From Hofstenia miamia (taxonomy: Eukaryota > Xenacoelomorpha > Acoela): a stretch of 64,000 nt of DNA. Positions 47,185-59,064 of this stretch are shown one piece after another. The notes below the pieces were generated by a model, which saw only the letters and a program-made list of their open reading frames with translations, ran no database searches and had not been told where the DNA came from. The stretch lies in assembly GCA_004352715.1 (NCBI GenBank), contig SCFE01000028.1:1277465-1341464 (forward strand), written 5' to 3'. Position 1 is the first letter of the stretch. Every line of letters begins with the position of its first letter. The position numbers and the translations under genes are program-made.

Positions 47185-49905
47185 AATTAGCTCCGTTCAA
47201 TGCACTCACTAAGGAGGATCTCAATGCTTCGCCATCTTAGAGCGCAAGGCGTAACCAAAAACTCCTGTGTATCCGTTCACTCCTATCCAGGCGCATCAAT
47301 TATTGTTAACCTCANATTTGATTTTGACTGGATAAATCAAAAAATTGTTCGTAAAAAATTGAAAAGTTTAAAATCTAGGATAGCGAAATGCATTTTTTAG
47401 GGTCTATTTTCTGAATATTTTCAAAAATTGCCCGCATTGCGTAATGTCGATGATGTCCCCCGTGAGAAAATTCTGCGTACGCCCCTGGTTACAATTGGCC
47501 GCAACGACATAATGCAACAAAAAGACAATCGCACAGATAAGTACAAACACCTCATTGAAGTTATCAAATCAAAGTTTAATTCTGCAACTATTTTTAGGGG
47601 TGAAGTTGCTCCTACAACAAACAACTTAACAAAAAAGCAATTGAATTAAACTTTTTAATTAAACAAAATGCTAAACTTTTTGATTACACTGTTTTTAACA
47701 ACTTTAACTATTTTTATTTAGGCAATTCAATTAACGCGAGTCGTTTTGCTCATGACGGAATTCATTTTTTCAGATTAGGGTATGCACTATTTGCACGCAC
47801 CTTGAAGAATTTCTTCAGTGCTTCTCGTCGTCCTTTGATCGCTCCCGCTCCCGTGACGCAAAGCGCAAGTACCGCAAACAATCGCTTTAATCTTCCGCCA
47901 CCACCATTTAAAAGCTCTGCTGACGCCGGTTCATCCGTTCCTACTCTACTACCCGTAGAAATTAACCGCATCCAGAACTTTTTGAACTTTTATAAACTTA
48001 ATCATGATACGTATGTTCGTTAACCTTTTCACATTATTGACAAACTTTGTACTAGCAATACCCAGTTTATTGCTAGCATTATCTATTAGTATTATTTCGA
48101 AATGTAATCAATTCAAAATTTTATTATTCAGTTGTCTATACTTAAGTAATTTTTGCCAAGATGCAACTATTCAAGGATATGCTAAAGGTAAAGTCCAAGC
48201 AATTTAACATTTCATAGAAAAGCTGCCCATTTAATTCGTTTCTCATTTACAATAGTTTCCGTTATCACAACATACTCTAGTATATTAGGTGCACACATTT
48301 TTTNTGCGAAATTATTAGCTCCGTTCAATGCACTCACTAAGGAGAACCTCCTAACGCTACACAAATTCCTAGTTAACACAAAAAATACTAGCGAAAAACA
48401 AGAACAAACTATCGTCTGCAATGTTAACACGCAATATGAGCAGGATTGCAAGAACACGTATTCAGTAACGCCTCTACAAAGTTCAGCACGCGAACCACGA
48501 AGACTTCGTGAAGGAACAGACTTCCTTATACTTGGCTCCTCAATGCTTCTCCATCTTAGAGCGCCAGGTTTAATCAAGAACTCCTGTGTATCCGTTCACT
48601 CCTCACTGAAACACTAAACCAATATCCCGCTTCTACAAAAATGAAAAAGATCTTAGTTACAATTGGCCGCAACGACATAATGCAACAAAAAGACAACCTC
48701 ACAGATAAGTACAAACACCTCATTGAAGTTATCAAATCAAAGTTTAATTCTGCAACTATTTTTATGGGTGAAGTTGCTCCTTTCCCCTACAACAAACAAC
48801 TTAACAAAAAAGCAATTGAATTAAACTTTTTAATTAAACAAAATGCTAAACTTTTTGATTACACTGTTTTTAACAACNGATAAGTACAAACACCTCATTG
48901 AAGTTATCAAATCAAAGTTTAATTCTGCAACTATTTTTAGGGGTGAAGTTGCTCCTACAACAAACAACTTAACAAAAAAGCAATTGAATTAAACTTTTTA
49001 ATTAAACAAAATGCTAAACTTTTTGATTACACTGTTTTTAACAACTTTAACTATTTTTATTTAGGCAATTCAATTAACGCGAGTCGTTTTGCTCATGACG
49101 GAATTCATTTTTTCAGATTAGGGTATGCACTATTTGCACGCACCTTGAAGAATTTCTTCAGTGCTTCTCGTCGTCCTTTGATCGCTCCCGCTCCCGTGAC
49201 GCAAAGCGCAAGTACCGCAAACAATCGCTTTAATCTTCCGCCACCACCATTTAAAAGCTACTCTACTACCCGTAGAAATTAACCGCATCCAGAACTTTTT
49301 GAACTTTTATAAACTTAATCATGATACGTATGTTCGTTAACCTTTTCACATTATTGACAAACTTTGTACTAGCAATACCCAGTTTATTGCTAGCATTATC
49401 TATTAGTATTATTTCGAAATGTAATCAATTCAAAATTTTATTATTCAGTTGTCTATACTTAAGTAATTTTTGCCAAGATGCAACTATTCAAGGATATGCT
49501 AAAGGTAAAGTCCAAGCAATTTAACATTTCATAGAAAAGCTGCCCATTTAATTCGTTTCTCATTTACAATAGTTTCCGTTATCACAACATACTCTAGTAT
49601 ATTAGGTGCACACATTTTTTTTGCTTAAAGCAGGTATTGAGCCAAAGCCCTGGCCGAGTATGTCCAAGATTTAAACATACAGCGATTATTGTAGCATGAT
49701 GAGCTTATCTACTGCTCCAATTAAATATGTTCATCTCAACATCCAAAATCTTACTAATAAACTATCTTCATACAATGAACTAGTATAACAAATTGGGAAA
49801 AACTCAATCTTAGGGATCTCTGAATCCTGGCTAACTGACATAGACTCGCGCATCACTTGGAAACCTAACGGTTGTGAATTATTCCGTACTTCAAAAATTC
49901 TCAAT
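47185..49905 (+). pseudogene. LINE ORF1 with SGNH-esterase domain plus start of ORF2
   Basis: Three overlapping copies of one LINE 5' region lie here, separated by single N bases (47314, 48304, 48878). The frame at 48305-48610 gives EGTDFLILGSSMLLHLR (block I, serine nucleophile). The frame at 48641 gives ILVTIGRNDIMQQ (block III, GxND). Frames at 47720-47800 and 49065-49140 give FAHDGIHFFRLGYALFA (block V, DxxH). Together these are the SGNH/GDSL hydrolase signature found in ORF1 of some CR1/L2-type LINEs. At 49696 ORF2 begins: YVHLNIQNLTNKLSSYNELV, a stop, then ILGISESWLTDIDS, the start of an APE endonuclease. It breaks off near 49905. Segments 47536-48303 and 48879-49620 are near-identical, apart from about 26 bp, and are probably alternative alleles. 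Confidence 0.75.
47315..47487. mobile_element. hAT-type MITE end inserted in LINE ORF1
   Basis: The sequence ending GCGTACGCCCCTG abuts GTTACAATTGGCCGC of the LINE. The copy at 48655 shows the same LINE sequence uninterrupted (CTTAGTTACAATTGGCCGC), an empty site. The left end is lost at the N. Similar sequence lies at 59560 and, inverted, at 15006. Confidence 0.6.
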
Positions 49906-50756
49906 CTCTACGATTTTGAAACGTTTAATCGGAAAATTCAGTCAAAATCCGGTTTTCCTGCTTACATATTTATATATTTTATTCTTGAATTTAACCCAAT
50001 CTGTTTGAAAAAGTATTTATTTCATTTTATCTTTTGTACCATATGTGGTGATTAATGAATCGTATCACTTACATAAGTGCATAAATTTGGAAAAGCGAAG
50101 TTAACAAAATTTGTTGTGATAATAATAGAGATTTTTCCAACTTGCTAAAAAAATTTTTTTTGTGCATAGAATAAATTCTAGTATCATTTGATTTGAAAGT
50201 ATTTAATTTAATAGTAATATTTTATAAAGTGATTTAAAATTTCATGTTCTTAAAATTTGAGCCTGTTTATTAATCTGGTGAACAACCGTTTTTACAATTG
50301 CTTACATTTTGACATTTGAACAATGCGAATTAGATAAAAACAATGTAATGTTTACATTTTCAATGAATAGAGAACAGGGATAGTGGAATTTCACATTGCT
50401 GAAAGAAAGAGAACTACACTGAAGGATTTCAAACTTTTTGGTGAGATTTTTTATAGTTAAATCTCTGATATTTCACATGTTTTAATTATTAACGCATATT
50501 TCCAATATTATTCCTAGTTAGTTTAACAGCTATTTTTATAAAAACTTAATCAATTTTATTTTTTAACGAATTTTTACGGGTTTATCTTGTACAGCATTTG
50601 TTAATTGTCATGTTTTTTCAATTGTGAACATCATGTCGTTTGACTAGTTTATTAACCATTAATTTAGACGCTATTGTATGAATTTTTATAATTTTCGGTA
50701 ATTGTTCAGCCTATGGATATGTTTTAATTGTTGCACTTAGTAGTAGTAAAAATCCC
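49906..50756. other. Gene-poor AT-rich interval
   Basis: No gene, recognised domain or complete element was seen after the LINE breaks off. Confidence 0.4.
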
Positions 50757-50844
50757 CCACTATAGTAAAAAATTACAGCTAACGACCGGCTACGGCCAAA
50801 ATTTATTTCTTACGGTCGGCTACGGCCTTTGCCGCAGAACACTA
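50757..50844. mobile_element. Right end of the GTTCTACGG-type element
   Basis: CGACCGGCTACGGCC, CGGTCGGCTACGGCC and the terminus CCGCAGAACACTA match the right-hand features of the element at 18786-19133. The left end was not found. Confidence 0.5.
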
Positions 50845-50846
50845 GG

Positions 50847-51210
50847 CAGAGTTTGAATCGGTTTAGGGTAACCGACGGTTCGGTTTTATTCAGTTAAATT
50901 CGGTTTCGGGGACAAAATACTAGAAAAATCGGGTACGGTTTCGGGTATGCCCACATATTTTGTGCAAACGCCAAGCTACTTCAAAGTGCACTAAGAAGGC
51001 CTTAATTCAATAATTACTTATTTATTTATTGATGGCGTTTGCATTGTGGGTTTCTTGGAAACAGGTCTTTATTAGCACAGTTGCAATTATAACAAACAGT
51101 TGATATTAGTGCTGGCAAATTCAAAATAACAATAGCGAAGATGTTGTGCATTTTGGGAAATTTCGGGTACTTGTTTAAAAAAATCCGTTCGGTTTCGGTT
51201 CCAAATTGTG
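50847..51210. mobile_element. hAT-like element
   Basis: The left end CAGAGTTTGAATCGG and the complement of CCGAAACCG-type right sequence (CGGTTTCGGTTCCAAATTGTG) form an imperfect inverted repeat. The ends are rich in CGGTT motifs. No clear 8-bp duplication is seen. The minus-strand frame at 51026-51223 inside it is not convincing. Confidence 0.45.
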
Positions 51211-54200
51211 TACGTGATTCCAAGTGTGGGGCACGGGCTCTGCATGAATATTTGTAGCTGTTATTCGCGGATCTAACATCTAAAATCTTGAAGTCATTTG
51301 TTTGATGTACACTAGGTCTATTCTATGTATCTATGTATAGGCATTTCGTGTAATACTAATCTTCATGTAGACTTATCGTATAAATTACAAAACAGTACCG
51401 AACATATTACACATAAAACGTATTGCATTCATTAATTTTAAGGAATTCCATTTCACTGTCATCTTCTGACATTGTATTTAATAATAATATAGTATTATGT
51501 ACATTATATTGTAATGTAAGAAGCTTAAGTTGGTAACTTCAGTAGACGAATTAATGTAGTTTACTTATTTTACAATCTCATACTAGCAGGACAGTGTAGC
51601 TTCAATTTAATTATTTTCATACTGTTTGGTGTTTCGTCAATTAAGATTAGGTCCGACATATGCGTTCTCAAACAATGCGTCGAAATTTATAAAATGCGCC
51701 TTAAGATAAGCATAAAAACTACATTAAAAGAAAAATATTCAATTACCAAGGAATACACTTTTATACTAATAGACATATAAATGTTGCTTCGAGTGATCAA
51801 CAGTCATGTTTTATTTTTAGCGCCCGAGCCTTCCCATGCCCGTAAAATAAAGAACAGCCGCACGAGCAACCCCTAAAGCCTTTATCTCACCCACACCAGC
51901 CCATAGTAAACGTATGCAGCCCGCAGATCGACCGTATATGTCTATTTCTTCCTGCATAATTGTTCAGCTGGGACTTAATAGTTAATAAAATCAAACATTA
52001 AAATCCCCACGAAAACAATGCAAATATTGTTGCTGAACCAATTAGAGGAATTCAAAATATTTCACATTGCACGCTATAATTTCTTCTGCAACAAAAATAG
52101 TGCAATTTGAATAGAAGTTGAAACAAAGTCAAACACGAAGAAGAAAATCTAGTTGAATTTAATAAATTCCCCTGCCAGTGTCTCATCAGTTCCGCACGTA
52201 CCTCATCAAGCCCGTCTGAAGCCCGCTTAAATTTGACCCACGTAGTCTGTAAATAGGAAAATTTAAAGGATTAACATCAATTGTATGGATTTGTTCTTCT
52301 TTATTACTTTTGCAAATAAGAAACGTAAATCGAGATTACCTGTAAAGCATTAAGCTTTTCTTTGCACTTCTCCCCTGTATTATTTCTATGAGATATCGGG
52401 CATCTCAACCTGACTGCAAAGAAATAGCCGCCCTTGCAGTTGCGTCATAGCTTTAGGACGAAACTGAAAGATATCGTGATGAAACAATACCTACTTTTTT
52501 TTAAGTCTTCAATTTCGAGGTGTTGCAGGAACAGGTAAGAACAGGTAAAATTCAGTGAAATATTTGGCATCTGTGACATTCGCGTGTAATATACGATGGA
52601 ATATGCAAGCTGATTAATATTTCCAAATGAGACTTAATTATAATTGTTTAGTCGTAAAAAAAAAAAACATTTCATTTTTTATTGATGTAAACTTCACAGA
52701 TGGTTATGACCGTTTCAGTATGTTTCTTTATAATAGCGCAGTTGAAGGTTGTCTGAAGCAATTTCAGTTAAATAACAATTAGCTACGGGCATAACGGGCT
52801 TAGCATATGGGCATGGACAAACCAACGGGCCTATTTTCATGGGTACGGGCTACCGACCGGGCATGAGCACGGTCGTACCCTAGACTATAATTAACTATAC
52901 ATGTAATATGTTTAGCTAAAATTTAGACAAACACTATCTTTACACCAGTGATTAGACTAAATCTGTAAGTGCGGATATGATATACATTTATGCAAAATCA
53001 AAATAGAGAGGTAATAAAACGAATTTTAAACGCTAAATGCAACACTTAATCAAAATTAAACATTAAAGAAATTTGCATTAACCCAATATTTTGACAAAGC
53101 AATTCATCTAATTAAGAAGGACATTTTGTCCCATTTCATGTTTGCTTAGAATTCTAGATTTAAGAGGTTCTCGGTACAGTTTTTGTAATATATTGCTATC
53201 GCCATTAAAAATAAATTCATCGCATTGTGAGACTCTTATTATGAGTTTTCACTACAATTAGGGTTAAGGCAAAGCCTTTTGCAAAATCGGTTTAAAATTT
53301 GTTACTATAAATAATGTATTGCCTGTTAGCGTGTTTAAACAAATTTTCCGGGTTAACAGTCATGCCTCATAATTGCATTGTTGTTCTATGAATCTTAATA
53401 ATTCCTAGACACAACTAGATATATCGCAAAATCAAACGCACAACTGGACGCAGTGCGCCAATTTTCAGCGTCAATCATGTTCTTTTGAATTTTTAATTGA
53501 TCGGTTGTGAAGCATTAATTTTATTGAGAGAATTGTCCATAGTCAAATTTTTTGATTCTCATTTCCATCTCATTTTTAAAGAAGTTTTCTGAAATTTCCA
53601 TCAACTCTAGATAAAAATTGAATATTATATACATTTTTACATGACTTGTAGCCAAGTAATACTAAGTCTGTGTGAGTCTGTTGTAAAGATTCCTAAGTTT
53701 TTTTTCAAATTTGATTTTTAAAAATGGATGTTCTAAAATTGAAATAGCCTTCGCCTTAATACTTAGAATAGTACAGGCAGATAACAAGGCTATAGTTTAT
53801 TTAGCCGGATACTACTATCATATCCTGAAATTCAGAATATAAATACTTCTGCATGTACTATCAATGTCAAATTTTGTGGTATCATAAGTATGGCACTTAA
53901 AACCATCTTTGAAGGGAATAAGACCCATAGTGTAAATTAAATTTTGCTGACAAAAAATGAACAATGCAAGAAGCATAATGTGGAAATGAAATTTAATCAT
54001 GACGACAACTTATTTAAATCTCTTACTGTGCGAATCAGGCGTCTGTTGGCCCGAGAGTACTAATGAGTGAAATGATGGAGATTTTCCCTATTGTCGCCTT
54101 GCCTGATCATATTCATGGTTACTGTTGAATCCTGCAAGTGTTTTTGAGGGCACGGGCCTTGATGCCATACAATCGACAGAACAAATAAATTTTTTATTCA

Positions 54201-54268
54201 TAGTAAAATTCTAAATGGCCATAAATCGTTATTCCCATTGGATTTTGTATTGTCCTGTCCTCATCCCA
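51211..54268. other. Interval of G/C-rich transposon-like blocks
   Basis: No supportable gene was seen. G/C-rich tracts at 51820-51935 (GCCCGAGCCTTCCCATGCCCG), 52180-52245 (AAGCCCGTCTGAAGCCCGC) and 52790-52885 (ACGGGCTACCGACCGGGCATG) look like subterminal regions of decayed hAT-type elements. Complete ends were not paired. Confidence 0.4.
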
Positions 54269-54272
54269 TTAA

Positions 54273-54597
54273 CCCTATCTCGGCCAGAGGGGTGCTAAGG
54301 AAGCACCTCTAAAGAAATAATTTTATAACTATCTCTAATTTGAAAGAATATTTGAAGCTAAATGATTTTTAATTTTTCCTAAACAAGTGTTGATTGAAAG
54401 TCTAAACGTCTTCTAGCCGTCTTCTAAGCGTCTTCTAAATTTCTTTTAGACGTCTTCTACTTGTCTTCTAAACGTTTTGTAAACGTTTCTAGACGTGTTA
54501 TAAGACGGCTTCTAAACGTTTCATTGTTTATTGGGTAGCACTGCCAAGTTTTGCTGCTTAGTAATGAATAAGATTGATTTTGGAGCACCCCTCGACC
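54273..54597. mobile_element. TTAA-flanked piggyBac-like element with minisatellite
   Basis: TTAA lies at 54269-54272 and 54598-54601. The left end CCCTATCTCGGCCAGAGGGG (then TGCT) and the complement of AGCACCCCTCGACC at the right share GGxCGAGGGGTGCT-like cores, though the left has about nine extra terminal bases. Its centre (54403-54525) is a degenerate tandem repeat based on ACGTCTTCTAA. There is no coding capacity. Confidence 0.5.
54403..54525. repeat. Degenerate minisatellite, unit about 12 bp
   Basis: Around ten imperfect units occur in a row, for example CTAAACGTCTTCTAGCCGTC, CTTCTAAGCGTC, TTAGACGTCTTC and TAAACGTTT. The consensus is near TCTAAACGTCTT. Units vary from 11 to 14 bp. Confidence 0.7.
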
Positions 54598-54615
54598 TTA
54601 ACAGTGAAATAAAAA

Positions 54616-55788
54616 ATTTGCTAATGACATCATAAAGCAAAACCCAAAAGGTTATATGGCTTCATATGAAATTAAGAGTCTGAACACAAAATCAATAGAT
54701 CCTTAAAAGTAAAAACACAAAAATTTACAATCTGGAATATAACACAACAAAAGAACTATAAACTTTAGCTACGAAGAATAATTTAATGGAATTCAATAAC
54801 ACATTTTATCGTCAAAAATGGTTTCGCCATGGGAAATCCATCATTAAGTTCTACTCTTGCAAAAATTTATTTAACTACAATTGACAACAAATTTACAAAA
54901 TCAGACATTCCATTTCATTTACTATCAACGCTATATGGATGATATATTTGCATTAGTAAAAAATAAAGAAACATCAGAAAACATACTTTTAAAATTGGAT
55001 TTAATTGATAAGAACATTCAGTTTACAAAGGAAATTAAAAATGAGAACAAATTTCATTTTTCGACTGAACAAATAACTAGAAAAGACAACACATTTGAAA
55101 CTAGAATCTATAATAAACGAACAGATTGTTTTTGAACTACACCTCAAATACACCATTAAGTTACAAAATATCAGTAATTAACGGATTTAATTATCGAATA
55201 TTTGACAATTGCAGCACATAGAGAACAATTAACCAAGAAATAGGAACGCTTAAGTTAAAATTAAAAAAGAATTAATATCCAAATAACTTCATAGATTGAT
55301 TTATTAAGAAATCATAAGAAGAACAAAAGATCAAAACTAATTATGAACATTGTTTTAAGAACGAATATAGAGGACTTTACACTGAAAACATGATCAAAGA
55401 ACTCAGAAAAATATCAATAATTAATGAAAAAATTAGATTTATATATAGCAATGAGAAACTAAGAACTAAATTCAAATTATAATCTACAACCGAAGAAACC
55501 AATAAATCTAATATAATTTACCAAATATAATGCACCTGTGGTAAAGACTATATTGTTTTTTCTAGAAGACAACTATCAAGAAAAATTAAGGAACATGAGA
55601 CCCGTTCTAGTATATCTAATCATCTAATTAAGTACGGACTAAAATTTGAAACAAAAATATTACACCTGACATCAAGATCATGCTGTTTAAAAATCATTGG
55701 GAGCATTCTCATAAAATCCTTGCAACCAAGTTTGAACACCAAAGAAGACTATGTTTATAAATTAAACTTACCACTTTTTAAAATTTAG
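54616..55788 (+). pseudogene. Penelope-like element: RT and GIY-YIG remnant
   Basis: In order on the plus strand: PKGYMASYEIKSLNTKS (RT motif A region); GFAMGNPSLSSTLAKIY (motif B, cf. GLAMGSPLSP); YYQRYMDDIFALVKN (motif C, YMDD, 54920-54965); then NKFHFSTEQITRKDNTFETR. After broken sequence the GIY-YIG part reads CTCGKDYIVFSRRQLSRKIK, EHETRSSISNHLIKYG and KSLQPSLNTKEDYVYKLNL. The catalytic Glu of the last helix appears as Gly (KIIGSILI). Frameshifts and stops throughout show it is inactive. It is the most complete of the three copies in the window. Confidence 0.8.
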
Positions 55789-57579
55789 AAAATTATAATT
55801 AAGATTGTAACATCTAGTAAATTTAGAGTGAATACTTTGTAAAGAAACTGGCGATTACTTTGTAAGTCATTTTCTTATTATGTCCTTAAAAACATCATTA
55901 TTTTACAAATTTTGTGCCAAAGCTGTTCATTGGTTAGTCATTAAAGATTCAGTCACCTTGATACTTGGCGAGCATTAATTTTGGTGCATTGGAAGAAATG
56001 GTTTGCAAATTTTTAGATTTATGAACATTATTTTCAGTGCATAGCACTCCTAATCGAGAAATTTTTCATTTTTAAGCGAGGTTTGGAGATTTTTAAGAGC
56101 CCAAATTTGTTGCTTCACGCTATGGTATTGGATTGATGGGATAATAATTCCTCTAGGATGAGCAATTTTGCTTGCATTTTGTGAACCAGTGAAGGTTTTT
56201 GCAGATTTAAAAAACCAAGGATTATTAATCGAAAAAATGTTGTCAATGTCAATATTAATCTAAAACAGTTTTCTTTGAATTGGGATCTCAATTTTTAAGT
56301 TTTTCATCTAAATTAGCTCACTAATATTGAAAAAGGAGAGAATCTAATTTATTTTGTTCGTAATGTTCAATAACATGATTGCATTATAATATCTGAGGTC
56401 ACACCTCACAGCATAATGGTCCATACATACCTAAGATTGCAAAGCGGTGCTAAATTTTTTCGTCTACTACTGCATTTATTGAGAGCTGAAGAGAAAATAA
56501 ACCGTTATTCTTTTGATGATCACCAATACTTTTTTTCCCAATATGATTGACAGTGGAATCCGATATGTTATTATATTAATAAGTCTTGAAGAATGTTTTC
56601 AATATAATACATACATAGAACATATTATATATATACGAAGTTTTTTCTTGAATATCTGCAATCTCTATAATGATAATATATGACATTCACAAGCAGAACT
56701 AAGAAATTTGCTGCCATTTTGAATCGAACTTAATCAATGCATAATGTATAAGTTTATAAAAGATTTTTAAGAATGCCATCTCTACAAATGAATTGTGCTT
56801 ATCACAGTGTGACATGCATGTATGTTATGAAACGTTTTATGTGGCAATCTAAATTTTACTGGAATTTAAAAGAAAATTTTTGTTTAAATATTAATGACCC
56901 AGCAAAAAACAGCGGGAATAAAAACTAGAAACTATGCTAATCGCGAGAATTTAAGCCAAAGCAGATAAGTGAGAAGAAAAAATGATAATACAAACAAAGG
57001 GCTTAAGTAAGAATAATATGAGACAATGACAAATTTTTTTAGCATTTGAATGAATATTCTCGTTTGATGGGAAGTTTAATGCTTGCTATTGTCCCCAATG
57101 TCATCTACACAATTTCAGAAAGAAAGTATTGAGGATGTGGGAATTTACATGTTTATTGGATTGTTTTGTATTGGAATACAGAAAGTTACGTTCGCAATTT
57201 ACAGTTGTACATACGCAACATTTTCTGATGGTGAGTCAGCACCTCTGACTTTACTGTAAACCACGTATATTTGTAACAATGTTGACAATTTTCTGTAATG
57301 ATAAAATCTGTCTTATCTATAGCAAATACATCTTCTGCACACTCGCCTTGTCGCTGCAGACTGCGTTGATAGGTACATTACATTTAATCTTAGCATTATT
57401 AAACTATCAGTGAAAAATTCTAGTAGCAAAATAAGTGCAGTTCTTCGAAGATATAATATTATCAATGAACATAACAAATCTAAATTTGAAGGCTTTTCTA
57501 AATCACTTAATAACATTAAAGGATTTAATTTATCTTACATTAAATAATAAGAAAATAACATAGCTTACGATATAATTCA
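55789..57579. other. Gene-poor AT-rich interval
   Basis: No supportable gene or complete element was seen. Frames at 57313-57516 (minus) and around 57360-57540 (plus) have no recognised homology. Confidence 0.35.
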
Positions 57580-57760
57580 GTATAATTACCACAATAAAGA
57601 TAACAGATTTTCTTATAAAAATATATTTTGTTTTGCTTACATCAAAAAGTTAATGAATTCCCAAAAAAATCAGAACAAACATTTTTGCATTCATTGCTTA
57701 AACTATGGATATTAACATTTAAAAACAAACTCTGGTGTAAATGTGACAATGCTAAGGAAA
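57580..57760 (+). pseudogene. Possible Polinton-type DNA polymerase B fragment
   Basis: One plus frame reads YNYHNKDNRFSYKN, then AYIKKLMNSQKNQNKHFC and CIHCLNYGY, a stop, and HLKTN. The order of a YIKxL helix, a basic linker and a CxxCL zinc-knuckle half resembles the N-terminal region of Polinton/Maverick protein-primed DNA polymerases. The second half of the zinc motif is not clear and no polymerase motifs follow. The match is weak and from memory. Confidence 0.2.
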
Positions 57761-58578
57761 CCTTGATTTGCAATGTATTGAGTTTGAAGTATTTTCTATC
57801 TAACAGCTCAAAGAGGGACTGAGTTATAGGGATGGAAAACCTCAATTCATAGAGTTTGGAAGATATGAAAATATATGTAAATTTATTAGATAACTTGATT
57901 GATCAATGATATAACAAAGTTGCAAGTGGGAAAATATCTTAGGCTCAAACGCAAATATTGCTAAATTGCACAAGCCCAAACTAATTTCAATCCAATTTTC
58001 TTATGTGCGCAACAGCAGCATAAGTCCAATGGATCATCCCAGCCTACAACTAATGTATGCCAGTTTTTAAATTCTATCTTAATATTATGTTTAGTGATTT
58101 TGAAAGAAAAAGAATTCATTATGCCAAAAGTAAGTGCATATTTCAATAGTTGTTGTTAATGACAGTAGAATAATAAACCAGCCAAAAAACACTTTCATAT
58201 GTCTGCATTTGAATTTATAATTTTCAGTCATAGATAATCCAAGTGTGTAGCATTTTGATATGCTTTTTTGTCATGAAAATGTATCCACTTCAAAACTTTT
58301 GAATTGTTACATGATTGCCAGTGAATTTTGTTTCTTTTTAATATGCACAACTTTATATATTGTCAACAGGTTACTTTAGTGTTACTCATGAAAAAGAAAA
58401 CTCGTTAAGATATGAGGTAAAAAATTTTTTTGAAAGCAATCCTTATGTCAGATACAAGACATGTAATTTCGTACATTACTGCAAAGAACATTTTTTTTCA
58501 ATTTTTTAATGAACCAACCAATTTAAAAAAATATTAACTTGTATGCAAGGCTCTCATTTTCACAACAATGCTATTTAG
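57761..58578. other. Interval upstream of the Frizzled-CRD exon
   Basis: This should contain, or lie beyond, the first exon of the CRD gene, but no ATG exon with a good donor could be picked out. No element was recognised. Confidence 0.35.
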
Positions 58579-59064
58579 AATTTAACCATTTGCGTGCTAA
58601 TACTGATTGGTGGGTTTGCTCTAGCAAAGGAAGGGAGTGTATGCAGATCGGCAAGTTCGCTACCAGCAGTAGTTCAAAGTGAGTGCAACCATTTCTTGAG
58701 GTGGTTGGATTATGGAATTTTTCATGAAAATTCGTTTAATAAGAATAGCTTTTCAATTGCATCGATTCATGAATTCGAATTAGCAAGTAGTGCAATTCAG
58801 AATTTGCCATTGAAATCCCATTGTTCATATAGAAGTAAAGATTACTTGTGTTTGTTGTATTTTCCACCTTGCAGCCCGAATTTCATAAAATATTCTCCTT
58901 GTGAAGAATCTTGCCTTAGAATCAAACGCTGCTATGGTGTTGATGCAATTGAAGAAATACACAAAATACAGATTCTTAAGAAAGTTTTGAATTGCACGAA
59001 CTTACCATCATCTTATGACGAGATGGGAATGGTGAAGCGTCCTAGAGAATGCTTTAGAATGTAA
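58579..59064 (+). CDS. Frizzled-type cysteine-rich domain protein (3' exon)
   Basis: The frame encodes NLTICVLILIGGFALAKEG, a hydrophobic signal-peptide-like segment, then a domain with exactly ten cysteines. Counting from the Val codon at 58594 these are 17, 31, 77, 86, 93, 103, 107, 113, 134 and 153. The spacing Cx8Cx6Cx9Cx3Cx5C and the phrases YLCLLYFPPC, SPCEESC and LNCTNLPSS are those of Frizzled/sFRP CRDs, which bind Wnt proteins. The exon begins after an acceptor (CTATTTAG) with an in-frame TAG directly upstream and no Met near the start, so an upstream exon must supply the ATG. The frame stops right after the CRD: no seven-helix or netrin domain follows, so this would be a small secreted CRD-only protein. 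Whether it binds Wnt is inference. Confidence 0.75.
   Translation, partial: NLTICVLILIGGFALAKEGSVCRSASSLPAVVQSECNHFLRWLDYGIFHENSFNKNSFSIASIHEFELASSAIQNLPLKSHCSYRSKDYLCLLYFPPCSPNFIKYSPCEESCLRIKRCYGVDAIEEIHKIQILKKVLNCTNLPSSYDEMGMVKRPRECFRM

Noticed and set aside
48212-48577. Minus-strand frame across an N base in the LINE
   Set aside because: It spans an assembly join and is antisense to the esterase ORF1 frame.
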